Position numbers and translations under genes: made by a program
Notes under the pieces: model-generated
The model's input: the letters and a program-made list of their open reading frames with translations, nothing else
The model's database searches: none
What the model was told of the DNA's origin: nothing
Source: an uncultured Ruminiclostridium sp.
Lineage (GTDB): Bacteria; Bacillota; Clostridia; Oscillospirales; Ruminococcaceae
Reading direction: 5' to 3'
DNA length: 5,056 nucleotides
Assembly: GCA_910585505.1 (NCBI GenBank)
Contig: CAJUFF010000172.1
Coordinates: 1 to 5,056 of the forward strand
In this document: positions 1 through 5,056 of the stretch, in pieces
How positions within the stretch are numbered: position 1 is the stretch's first letter
Layout of the letters: every line of letters begins with the position of its first letter

Positions 1-44
1 TCGCCGTTTCTTGTCCTTTCTAACCTTTTCCACTACTTTGGGGG

Positions 45-476
45 TTGAGCCAAAAATTTGTAGCTACATTAGCGGCGGTGGCTACTGTAGGTGCATTGAG
101 TGTAGGTGCTTTTGCATCTTACACTTATGGTTCTATTTTTAAAGATACCATTACCTCAAAAACAAGTCAGGCCTTTGATTTGGGTACCCACTCCTATACA
201 GGTAATGATATTGGAGCTAACAACATACATGTTACGGCACCCTCTAGGGTTGATTATTACCTTGAACTGTATGTGGACAGTGGATTCCTTGGAATCTATA
301 ATCAGTACGGTTCATCAGTAGCATGTGACACTGAGGTTCTTGGCGGGCACTATTGGTGGGATTCGGTACGTTCAGATGGTGGCACTTCAAAAGCTCGTTT
401 AAGGATTGATCGGACAGATTCAAGTACGACATCTTTAGGCGGATATGTAGAATCGCGCGCACGCACATGGCAATAA
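45..476 (+). CDS. Small secreted protein with signal peptide, unknown family
   Basis: This encodes 143 residues that I do not recognise as a named family. Residues 1-24 look like a Sec signal peptide: a Lys at position 4, a hydrophobic Ala/Val/Leu core, and an A-F-A cleavage motif before Ser25. The mature part would be about 119 residues, rich in Tyr, Ser, Thr and Gly, with alternating polar and hydrophobic stretches (around 68-78, 116-122 and 131-142) that suggest a beta fold. It has one Cys (94), so no internal disulfide is possible, and a Trp pair at 104-105. The only usable start is TTG at 45: an in-frame TAA sits at 21-23, and no ATG gives a signal peptide. There is no properly spaced ribosome site; a G-run abuts the start. 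Its place before a VanZ-like gene and an ABC transporter suggests a secreted bacteriocin-like or surface-active protein, but this is inference only. It appears richer in G+C than the next gene. Confidence 0.65.
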   Translation: MSQKFVATLAAVATVGALSVGAFASYTYGSIFKDTITSKTSQAFDLGTHSYTGNDIGANNIHVTAPSRVDYYLELYVDSGFLGIYNQYGSSVACDTEVLGGHYWWDSVRSDGGTSKARLRIDRTDSSTTSLGGYVESRARTWQ

Positions 477-490
477 CACAAATGGTTAGT

Positions 491-552
491 CTGGCATATT
501 TGCCTATCACATGAAGATAACCTAGGTAGGGCACTGGCACTCATTTGCCTAT
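491..552. repeat. Two imperfect direct copies of a GGCA/TGCC dyad
   Basis: Bases 491-507 and 534-552 are near-identical. Both begin CTGGCA and end ATTTGCCTAT or TATTTGCCTAT, differing by a 2-base indel and one substitution. Each copy is itself a dyad: GGCA-N4-TGCC at 493-504 and GGCA-N6-TGCC at 536-549. The second copy sits in the apical part of the hairpin at 523-562 and overlaps the -35 box of the promoter before the vanZ-like gene. Repeated dyads at a promoter are what an operator would look like. No regulator gene is visible in the window, so this is a candidate only. Confidence 0.4.
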
Positions 553-562
553 GCCCTACCTA
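523..562 (+). terminator. Long intergenic hairpin, possible terminator/attenuator or operator
   Basis: An 11-bp perfect stem (523-533 with 552-562, including AGGTAGGGCA against TGCCCTACCT) is followed inward by a 2x2 internal loop, a 4-bp GGCA/TGCC stem and a 6-base loop. The downstream strand is T/A-rich (TTTAATAT) but not a true U-run, so termination would be partial at best. It lies between the secreted-protein gene and the vanZ-like gene. It could therefore end or attenuate the first transcript, protect its 3' end, or act as an operator, since it covers the -35 region of the next promoter. Confidence 0.45.
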
Positions 563-573
563 TTTAATATAAT
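545..573 (+). promoter_or_regulatory. Predicted sigma-A promoter of the vanZ-like gene
   Basis: TTGCCT (545-550, four of six consensus bases) is followed after exactly 17 bases by a perfect TATAAT (568-573). Initiation would fall near 580, leaving a very short leader of about 10 bases that begins just before the GGAGG ribosome site. The -35 box lies inside the hairpin and second GGCA/TGCC dyad, so a bound protein there could block it. The vanZ-like gene may thus be expressed separately from the secreted-protein gene. Confidence 0.5.
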
Positions 574-581
574 GCGTTTAC

Positions 582-586
582 GGAGG
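582..586 (+). promoter_or_regulatory. Ribosome binding site of vanZ-like gene
   Basis: GGAGG lies 4 bases before the ATG at 591. The spacing is a little short but the match is strong, and it fixes this ATG as the start. Confidence 0.7.
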
Positions 587-590
587 AATT

Positions 591-1184
591 ATGATATTAT
601 TGGAGACACATTCAGGCGTGTTTTTAGCATCATTGGTTTTAATTGCAATGACATTAATTGTAACACTTTCATTAGCACGTAAAATCACTTTGAAATTAAT
701 CCCGCTTACAATTATTCTTGCGGCGGCAACTATTTTTTGGATTATACGTTCACTTGGTTCATGCATAGTTATTGGCGGTTCAGTATCAATACATAGTATA
801 AATCTTATCCCCTTTTCAACGCTCTTTAAATCAATAGAGGATTTTCAAGGTTTTCAGACAAACGAGGACTTTGTTATATACTACTATTTGCCTCAATGCA
901 AAATACTTATAATCACATTTTGCTTCGGAATACTATGGGGAATTTGCGCACCAATATTATTTAAAGCAGATAGTTTGAAGAAACTTACAGTAATAAGCCT
1001 ATGTACAATTTTGCCGATAGAATTATTAATAAATTTATGCTATATTCTTCAAATTTCATATGAAAACTATTATGACACATCTCTATATTTCCTCTTAGCA
1101 ATTGGATCTGCTCTCGGTTGGCTATTTTTGAAGGTATGCAACAAAAGACATAAGAATAGGGAGGAAAAGTTTGAAAATCAGTAA
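591..1184 (+). CDS. VanZ-like integral membrane protein, 3' end altered by IS insertion
   Basis: This encodes 197 residues with about five membrane segments (roughly 10-29, 34-55, 104-124, 131-154 and 164-182) and a basic, charged tail. The VanZ-like pattern is recognisable though divergent: N71-L-I-P-F75 after the second segment, F-G at 112-113, an I-E-L stretch with E144 and Q154, then Y-D162 leading into an L..GS.LGW...K helix. VanZ relatives confer glycopeptide or antimicrobial-peptide tolerance in some Firmicutes; the biochemical mechanism is not settled. Here, beside a secreted protein and an ABC transporter, a self-protection role is plausible but inferred. The TAA at 1182-1184 appears to come from the IS110 element. 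Skipping the element, the frame would continue for seven more codons (Arg-Lys-Tyr-Leu-Phe-Ile-Thr) to TAA at 2779-2781, giving 204 residues. The lost tail is short and follows the last membrane helix, so the protein may still work. Confidence 0.7.
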   Translation: MILLETHSGVFLASLVLIAMTLIVTLSLARKITLKLIPLTIILAAATIFWIIRSLGSCIVIGGSVSIHSINLIPFSTLFKSIEDFQGFQTNEDFVIYYYLPQCKILIITFCFGILWGICAPILFKADSLKKLTVISLCTILPIELLINLCYILQISYENYYDTSLYFLLAIGSALGWLFLKVCNKRHKNREEKFENQ

Positions 1185-1198
1185 AACCGACAGCACCG

Positions 1199-1228
1199 AA
1201 AAAAGGGCGCACAAAAGTAAGCCGCCCT
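1199..1228 (-). terminator. Rho-independent terminator of the IS110 recombinase
   Basis: On the minus strand a 6-bp stem AGGGCG/CGCCCT (1223-1228 with 1204-1209), with a 13-base loop, runs into six T residues (1204-1199, the first being the base of the stem). It begins about 30 bases after the recombinase stop. It lies just inside the proposed element end and would stop recombinase transcription before it runs antisense into the vanZ-like gene. The plus strand lacks a U-tract directly after the stem. Confidence 0.55.
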
Positions 1229-1257
1229 AAAACGGCAAAAAAACAATTGTGAGATGG

Positions 1258-2517
1258 CTATGAACTGGTGCCGGCAAGTTCATCCTTGAAGATATATCCG
1301 CGTTTTCTAAGTAGAGCAAGCCCTTCCGATTTGGAAATGACAACAGAATGTTCGGTAAGTTTGTCGGAGAGATAGCCGTTTGCGGAATAAGGCTCAAGCT
1401 TGGAAAGTATGTTCCATATAGCGGTCAGGAGCATACGGCAAACAGCGATAATCGCTTTCTTGTGCCCGCGGCGAGGTTTTATTCTGCGATAACGTTCCCC
1501 AAATTCGGGGTGGTCTTTGGATTTGATAAGCGCGTTTGCGATCTGTACAAGGATCGGCTTGAGAAAAGATCCGGCACGGGATATTCTTGTGGATTTGACC
1601 TTTTGTGCGCTGCTGTCGTTGCGAGGACAACAGCCGCTCCATGAAACGAGGTGCTTGGATGTGGGAAATACCGACATATCCGCGCCGATTTCCGATAATA
1701 TGCGGATAGCTGTTAAAGGCTCTTTTGAAAAACCGGGAACGGTTCTGATCAGATCAAGCACAGCGGTATGCGGTTCGCTAATCCGGAATATTTCGGAATC
1801 AAGTTTGTCAATACGCTTTTGCTGCTCATCAATAAAGTCAAGGCAGATTTTAAGTTTTGTCGCTTGTTCACAGCAGATTGCGCCATCAACAGCTGCTTGA
1901 ATTTCCTCAATAGGTGTTTTGCAGCGTTTATGAATGAAAGGCGTTACATCAAAGGACTTGCCGGGATAGTCAAGAATTTGCCGGATGATGGAACGCGAGG
2001 ATTTACCGAACACATCCGAAAACACATCATCCAGTTTGAGATTGGAAACGGTAAGGCAATTGAGCGCACGGTTTTTCATACCGGTAACCTGATAAGTCAG
2101 CTTCATACGAAATCGCAAAAGATCACGAAGATGTCGAATATCCGGCGGTGGAATAAAGCTCGGTTTGATCATATCGCACATAAACAGATCGCATATCCAT
2201 TTCGCGTCTTTGCGGTCAGTTTTATTGCCCTTCTGCGGTTTTGTGTATTTGGGGTGAGCAAGCGTGACCCAACAGGTTTTTTCAAGAATATTGAAAACAG
2301 GAATCCAATATTTACCGGAAGATTCCATACAAACTTCTGTACAGGAATATTTCGCAAGCCAGTCAGCCAACTCCCGTAGTCCTTTTGAAAATGAGGAAAA
2401 GCGAGCTTGCTTGTATTCTGTGCGGCTGTTGGAATCGGTTATTCCGATACAGGCATAGATCCACGTTTTGTGAATGTCCAGACCACAACAGTTCTTTCGG
2501 AAGATTTTAAATGCCAT
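1258..2517 (-). CDS. IS110-family transposase (DEDD/serine recombinase)
   Basis: This encodes 419 residues, typical for IS110 recombinases, with no frameshift or internal stop, so it looks intact. The N-terminal RuvC-like DEDD domain shows G-L-D14-I-H-K, M-E65-S-S-G-K-Y-W and K-T-D101-R-K-D104-A-K-W, the four acidic residues of the family. A linker with helical, coiled-coil-like character follows (about 215-245). The C-terminal Tnp domain (IS116/IS110/IS902 type) has V-P-G-F at 260-263 and S-E-I-G-A-D at 275-280. Its W-S-G-C-C-P-R stretch and R-A-G-S317 is the likely nucleophilic serine region. Relatives cut and join DNA at a CT-type core guided by a bridge RNA made from the element's own end. 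The start is fixed by a strong AGGAGG (2524-2529) 6 bases before the ATG. The gene is divergent from the ABC genes and antisense to the surrounding operon. Confidence 0.93.
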   Translation of the reverse strand: MAFKIFRKNCCGLDIHKTWIYACIGITDSNSRTEYKQARFSSFSKGLRELADWLAKYSCTEVCMESSGKYWIPVFNILEKTCWVTLAHPKYTKPQKGNKTDRKDAKWICDLFMCDMIKPSFIPPPDIRHLRDLLRFRMKLTYQVTGMKNRALNCLTVSNLKLDDVFSDVFGKSSRSIIRQILDYPGKSFDVTPFIHKRCKTPIEEIQAAVDGAICCEQATKLKICLDFIDEQQKRIDKLDSEIFRISEPHTAVLDLIRTVPGFSKEPLTAIRILSEIGADMSVFPTSKHLVSWSGCCPRNDSSAQKVKSTRISRAGSFLKPILVQIANALIKSKDHPEFGERYRRIKPRRGHKKAIIAVCRMLLTAIWNILSKLEPYSANGYLSDKLTEHSVVISKSEGLALLRKRGYIFKDELAGTSS

Positions 2518-2523
2518 AGTTTA

Positions 2524-2529
2524 CCTCCT
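2524..2529 (-). promoter_or_regulatory. Ribosome binding site of IS110 transposase
   Basis: A perfect AGGAGG on the minus strand sits 6 bases before the ATG. It directly follows a short CTCAA/TTGAG hairpin (about 2528-2542) whose 3' arm overlaps it by a base or two. Leader structure could therefore modulate translation. Confidence 0.7.
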
Positions 2530-2530
2530 C

Positions 2531-2732
2531 AATAAATTTGAGAGAAACGGCATTGACTGATCCTCCGGCAAAATCGAGTCGATTTGAAAGAGATAAGTTT
2601 ACGGGCTGTTTGTTTGCGCCATTCATTGATGCCTTAACGGAGAACCGAACCATATAATAATGCGGGGTTGCCGCTATTCAGCCCCGCCACTCACCTCCTC
2701 GGTTTCTGTAGTTGACCGCTTCCCTCAACTAC
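2531..2732 (-). ncRNA. Putative IS110 bridge RNA (leader region)
   Basis: About 215 non-coding bases separate an extended -10 from the recombinase ATG, where IS110-group elements encode their bridge RNA. Predicted pairing on the minus strand has the expected plan. First comes a 5' stem-loop of 8 perfect pairs (2725-2732 with 2708-2715, 9-base loop). A first looped domain is closed by AACCGA/TCGGTT (2699-2704 with 2643-2648) and topped by GCGGGG/CCCCGC (2682-2687 with 2662-2667). A second domain is closed by GGCAT/ATGCC (2629-2633 with 2549-2553) and topped by AAATCG/CGATTT (2580-2585 with 2571-2576). The two internal loops would hold the target and donor guides. The 3' end and guide positions are uncertain, and no covariance check was possible. 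Confidence 0.55.
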
Positions 2733-2741
2733 TATTATACC
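2712..2741 (+). promoter_or_regulatory. Possible outward promoter from the IS end toward the ABC genes
   Basis: TTGACC (2712-2717, five of six) is followed after 18 bases by TATACC (2736-2741, four of six) on the plus strand, about 75 bases before the ABC ATPase start. It overlaps the palindrome of the leader's 5' stem-loop and the opposing -10. If active, it would rescue transcription of the ABC genes that the insertion separated from their upstream genes. The -10 is only moderate, so this is tentative. Confidence 0.3.
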
Positions 2742-2742
2742 A
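2734..2742 (-). promoter_or_regulatory. Extended -10 promoter for bridge RNA and transposase
   Basis: On the minus strand TGG-TATAAT is an extended -10 with a perfect hexamer. In the integrated element no good -35 lies upstream (TTCGCT at 16 bases, three of six matches). If the element ends join at the CT core, TTTACT (four of six) falls 16 bases upstream. The expected start, about 7 bases downstream (near 2727), falls inside the 5' stem-loop, so the true 5' end is unclear. Confidence 0.55.
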
Positions 2743-2786
2743 CATTATTTTATTGAGCGAAAGTACCTTTTCATAACCTAATTGGT

Positions 2787-2803
2787 GCCTTTCGCAGAAA
2801 GGC
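2787..2803 (+). promoter_or_regulatory. Hairpin covering the ribosome site of the ABC ATPase
   Basis: GCCTTTC (2787-2793) and GAAAGGC (2797-2803) form a perfect 7-bp stem with a 3-base loop, extendable by a T-G wobble. The 3' arm contains most of the purine-rich ribosome site (AGAAAGGCGG, 2796-2805) that lies about 9 bases before the ATG at 2815. The stem would mask that site unless opened. A ribosome finishing the original vanZ-like frame at 2779-2781 would be well placed to open it. Confidence 0.5.
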
Positions 2804-2814
2804 GGATTATAATA

Positions 2815-3474
2815 ATGATTACTGTAAACAATGTTGTTAAAGAGTACACTTTCGGAACGGACAACAAAATAAATGCTCTTGATGGTTGCTCTCTCGTAAT
2901 TAACGATGGAGAAATTGTTTTTGTCGTGGGAAAAAGCGGTTCGGGGAAATCAACTCTTCTTCACATCATCGGCGGTCTTGATAAACCTACTTCTGGTAAT
3001 GTAACATACAACGAAAAAGAAATATCATCTCTTTCGGAAAGTGCCTTATCGCTATTTAGGCGTGACCACGTTGGCTATGTTTTTCAAGAATATAATTTAG
3101 TTCCCGAATTAACAGCAGAAGAAAACATAAAATACCCAGCCATGCTACAGAGAAAGGCCGTTGACAAGAAGCTATTTAATTATCTTATTGAAACATTGGA
3201 ACTGAGCAACAGAACTTCACACTTACCATCGCAGCTTTCCGGAGGGCAACAACAACGGGTCGCAATCGCAAGAGCATTAATGATGGATCCAAAGGTTGTT
3301 TTATGTGATGAACCTACGGGAAATTTAGATAGCAAATCTTCCGAGGCAGTTCAAAACATTTTGTTTAGTCTGAACGAAGAACTTAAAAAAACGATTGTAA
3401 TTGTTACTCATGACAAGGAATTTTCGGAAAAAGGCGGAAGGATAATAGAAATTAGTGATGGAAGGATTGTATAA
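2815..3474 (+). CDS. ABC transporter ATP-binding protein (MacB/LolD/BceA-like)
   Basis: This encodes 219 residues, the usual length for the ATPase that pairs with FtsX-type permeases. All nucleotide-binding motifs are present. These are Walker A G39-K-S-G-S-G-K45-S-T47, Q-loop Q91, signature L-S-G-G-Q at 141-145, Walker B V-V-L-C-D165-E166-P, D-loop N-L-D-S at 170-173 and switch H199 in T-H-D. It should hydrolyse ATP in the cytoplasm to drive the membrane partner encoded one base downstream. Such pairs export peptides, remove antimicrobial peptides from the membrane, or extract lipoproteins. The ATG at 2815 is preferred because the purine-rich site at 2796-2805 precedes it and the family begins M-I-x-V-x-N-V-x-K. 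In-frame TTG/GTG codons at 2782 and 2785 lack a ribosome site. Original co-transcription with the vanZ-like gene is inferred. Confidence 0.92.
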   Translation: MITVNNVVKEYTFGTDNKINALDGCSLVINDGEIVFVVGKSGSGKSTLLHIIGGLDKPTSGNVTYNEKEISSLSESALSLFRRDHVGYVFQEYNLVPELTAEENIKYPAMLQRKAVDKKLFNYLIETLELSNRTSHLPSQLSGGQQQRVAIARALMMDPKVVLCDEPTGNLDSKSSEAVQNILFSLNEELKKTIVIVTHDKEFSEKGGRIIEISDGRIV

Positions 3475-3475
3475 A

Positions 3476-5056
3476 ATGAAATACATACTAAGACTTGTGC
3501 TTAAAAACATACTTTTTAACAAAAAGAAAACTATTTCAGCCATTATTGGAGCCTTTCTTTGTGCATTTTTCTTTTCAATTGAGATTACTATGATTTATTC
3601 CAATGTAATTTATAACAATAATATGCTTGAAAACACATTTGGTTTACACGATGGCATATATTGTACCGATGAACCGGGGTTACACGAAATCGTTGGAAAT
3701 TCAAATTGTAAAACGATTGGCATTATTTCTGTATATTTTCAGTCCGAAGATAATAATGGTTCAACAAAAAGGAAAGTTGTTGTTGGTACATTTGATCAAA
3801 AAGCAACAGAGCTTTGCAGTCTACATATAACGGAAGGCACATCGCCCGTTTCCAATGATGAAATAATGCTTGAAAAATCACTACTAAGTGTAATGTTTTG
3901 TGACAAAACAATTGGAGATACCATTGAATTGACGGTTAATGAAAAAACAAAGAAGTTCACTATCAGCGGAGCATACGAAAACATCTCCACAATGCAATGG
4001 GACATACAACAATATAATGTACCGTTTGTGAATGCAATTGTAGCAAATGAGATTTGTGAATCAGCAAAATATTACTTTTTACCGGTTATACAAAATGAAA
4101 AAATAGAGTTATCCGACAGTAATATATTATTTTGCCCTAACAACCGAGATAACTACGACATTTTTTCAGCAATTTCAGGGGGAAACTTTAACAATGGTAT
4201 AATTATACTCGTCCTAACATTGAGTGTTTTCACATTTGTTGCTATGATTGCATTGTCATATATAATCAAAAAAGGTGAGGAGAAGACGATAGGTCTTTGG
4301 AAGTCGATTAATTTTTCCACAAATGATATTTTTGTGTTTTATGTTACGAGACTTCTAATCCTGAATGCTCCCTCGATTGCGCTTGGTTCAGTATTGGGAT
4401 ATGCATTGCAATGCTCTTTGGGTAGCTGGTATAGTAATTGCTTGATTTGTTTGATTTGCTTTGCTGTTTGCATATCTGTGGTTGTAATATCTTATTCCAT
4501 CTTCATAGGCATAGAAATCAAAAAGACCACTGTCGAGAATCTAAGTTATTCAATAAAATGCAAGGAAATCAGAACGACAAATTTTTCAACTGGGAATCCG
4601 ATTTTGCTTTACTCAATAAAAAACTATATTTTGAATGGAAAAGAAATTGCTATGTCTAGTGTTTCGCTTTTTCTTGCATTGTTCATACTTTTAATTTCCT
4701 CCTCTGTAATGGCAAATGCTGAGGATTATTTAAATAAAAGCAAGCGTGTATATGATGTGCTGCTAAATTTTTCTCCGCATACAGTTACCTCACTAAACAT
4801 CTCTTTGTATGGCGAAGCGGGTTTGTCTAATCAAGAATATAATTTGTTAAAGGAAAAAACCGATGAAATTATTGGCATTAAATCACTATATGTTTATGAG
4901 GTAACAGAGGAACCTTTAAACCTGAGCAATGTTGATGAGCAGATTATTCACGACAGGGAAATACTTGGCTTCCCTTTAAATAATCTCGTAGAGGGCAGAC
5001 TATTAGGGGTTGATGATGAAACCATCAATTTGCTCAAAAAAAATACGATAGGTGGA
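3476..5056 (+). CDS. ABC transporter permease, FtsX/MacB-like (3' end outside window)
   Basis: The frame is open for 527 codons to the window edge with no stop, so the protein is truncated only by the window. The ATG follows the ATPase stop by one base, with GGAAGG at 3460-3465 as ribosome site, so the two are translationally coupled. Residues 20-41 are a first membrane helix preceded by a Lys/Arg-rich N-terminus. Residues 42-240 form a large polar, presumably extracytoplasmic domain. An FtsX core follows, with helices near 242-264, 294-315 and 321-346, including the cytoplasmic K-x-G-E-E-K-T-I-G-L-W-K-S-I stretch (266-278) typical of the family. At 374-413 the pattern N-P-x-L-L-Y-S-I-K-N-Y and another helix begin a second half, so the full protein is probably a duplicated FtsX permease of about 750-850 residues. 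The substrate is unknown; the upstream secreted protein or an external antimicrobial peptide are candidates. Confidence 0.85.
   Translation, partial: MKYILRLVLKNILFNKKKTISAIIGAFLCAFFFSIEITMIYSNVIYNNNMLENTFGLHDGIYCTDEPGLHEIVGNSNCKTIGIISVYFQSEDNNGSTKRKVVVGTFDQKATELCSLHITEGTSPVSNDEIMLEKSLLSVMFCDKTIGDTIELTVNEKTKKFTISGAYENISTMQWDIQQYNVPFVNAIVANEICESAKYYFLPVIQNEKIELSDSNILFCPNNRDNYDIFSAISGGNFNNGIIILVLTLSVFTFVAMIALSYIIKKGEEKTIGLWKSINFSTNDIFVFYVTRLLILNAPSIALGSVLGYALQCSLGSWYSNCLICLICFAVCISVVVISYSIFIGIEIKKTTVENLSYSIKCKEIRTTNFSTGNPILLYSIKNYILNGKEIAMSSVSLFLALFILLISSSVMANAEDYLNKSKRVYDVLLNFSPHTVTSLNISLYGEAGLSNQEYNLLKEKTDEIIGIKSLYVYEVTEEPLNLSNVDEQIIHDREILGFPLNNLVEGRLLGVDDETINLLKKNTIGG

Larger units (their letters stand above)
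1182..2757 (-). mobile_element. IS110-family insertion sequence (complete)
   Basis: The element reads on the minus strand: leader (about 2518-2755), recombinase gene (1258-2517), then a short tail with a terminator (1182-1257). A long non-coding region upstream of the recombinase and a short one downstream is the IS110-group layout, as opposed to IS1111. There are no terminal inverted repeats, as expected. I place the ends at AG/AG (CT on the element strand; 1180-1181 and 2756-2757) for two reasons. Removing the sequence between them restores a longer vanZ-like frame ending just before the ABC operon. Joining the ends also creates a better promoter for the leader. Length would be about 1576 bp. 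The family call is firm; the exact ends are inferred. Confidence 0.8.

Noticed and set aside
45..476. Lactococcin 972-type bacteriocin assignment
   Set aside because: The gene order is reminiscent and the ends are aromatic, but the mature sequence is longer and I see no convincing motif match.
244..544. Minus-strand open frames overlapping the secreted-protein gene
   Set aside because: Low-complexity shadow frames without a ribosome site; the plus frame has a signal peptide and plausible composition.
1171..1230. Short frame from TTG at 1171 with GGGAGG before it, overlapping the vanZ-like stop
   Set aside because: It gives only 19 codons, most of them inside the proposed IS. In the reconstructed site it would stop after 9 codons, so it is probably a chance start-like signal.
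1348..2379. Plus-strand open frames opposite the recombinase (1348-1644, 1517-1900, 1768-2379)
   Set aside because: They mirror the intact IS110 recombinase codons, carry no recognisable domains or ribosome sites, and overlap each other.
2688..2700. GAGGAGGT followed by GTG inside the leader, as a second translation start
   Set aside because: The frame stops after six codons; the segment is better explained as part of the first bridge-RNA loop. It shares eight bases with the true ribosome site, probably by chance.
2782..2814. Upstream TTG/GTG starts for the ABC ATPase
   Set aside because: No ribosome site before them, and they would add an 11-residue extension unlike the family; ATG at 2815 fits better.
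2653..2817. Shared TATAATAATG at 2653-2662 and near 2808-2817
   Set aside because: Short A/T-rich identity in the wrong orientation for a target guide; likely coincidence.
3325..4659. Other small frames within the ABC genes (3325-3543 -, 3627-3830 +, 3723-3911 -, 3796-4005 -, 4438-4659 +)
   Set aside because: They overlap the long continuous ATPase and permease frames and have no independent support.

Overview
The window looks like a low-GC Gram-positive chromosome, most likely a gut-type Clostridia/Firmicutes member. The reasons are A+T-rich genes, strong AGGAGG-type ribosome sites, a TTG start, a VanZ-like membrane protein, and a MacB/FtsX-type ABC transporter. No species can be named from the sequence alone.

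Layout. Bases 45-476 (+) encode a small secreted protein of unknown family with a signal peptide. A 114-bp gap (477-590) follows. It holds two copies of a GGCA/TGCC repeat, a long hairpin and a good sigma-A promoter. Bases 591-1184 (+) encode a divergent VanZ-like membrane protein. A complete IS110-family element on the minus strand lies at about 1182-2757: a 419-aa DEDD recombinase at 1258-2517, its terminator at 1199-1228, and a roughly 215-nt structured leader at about 2518-2732 where IS110 bridge RNAs are encoded. After it, on the plus strand, come an ABC ATPase (2815-3474) and, one base later, an FtsX-type permease (3476 to the window edge, still open).

Main interpretation. The IS appears to have landed in the last codons of the vanZ-like gene. 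If one AG dinucleotide (CT on the element's strand) is taken as the shared core and the element is removed, the vanZ-like frame runs on for seven more codons and stops 33 bp before the ABC ATPase ATG. The uninterrupted locus would then be secreted protein - VanZ-like - ABC ATPase - ABC permease. This suggests an export, antimicrobial-peptide or self-protection cassette, split by a minus-strand IS. The same boundary puts a -35-like box next to an extended -10 when the element ends are joined in a circle. It also places the left flank opposite a complementary stretch of the putative bridge RNA. These lines of evidence agree but are inferences; the exact IS ends and guide assignments are not proven.

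The sequence shows no tRNA, rRNA or CRISPR array. Several open frames antisense to the recombinase, and overlapping frames in the other genes, are shadows.
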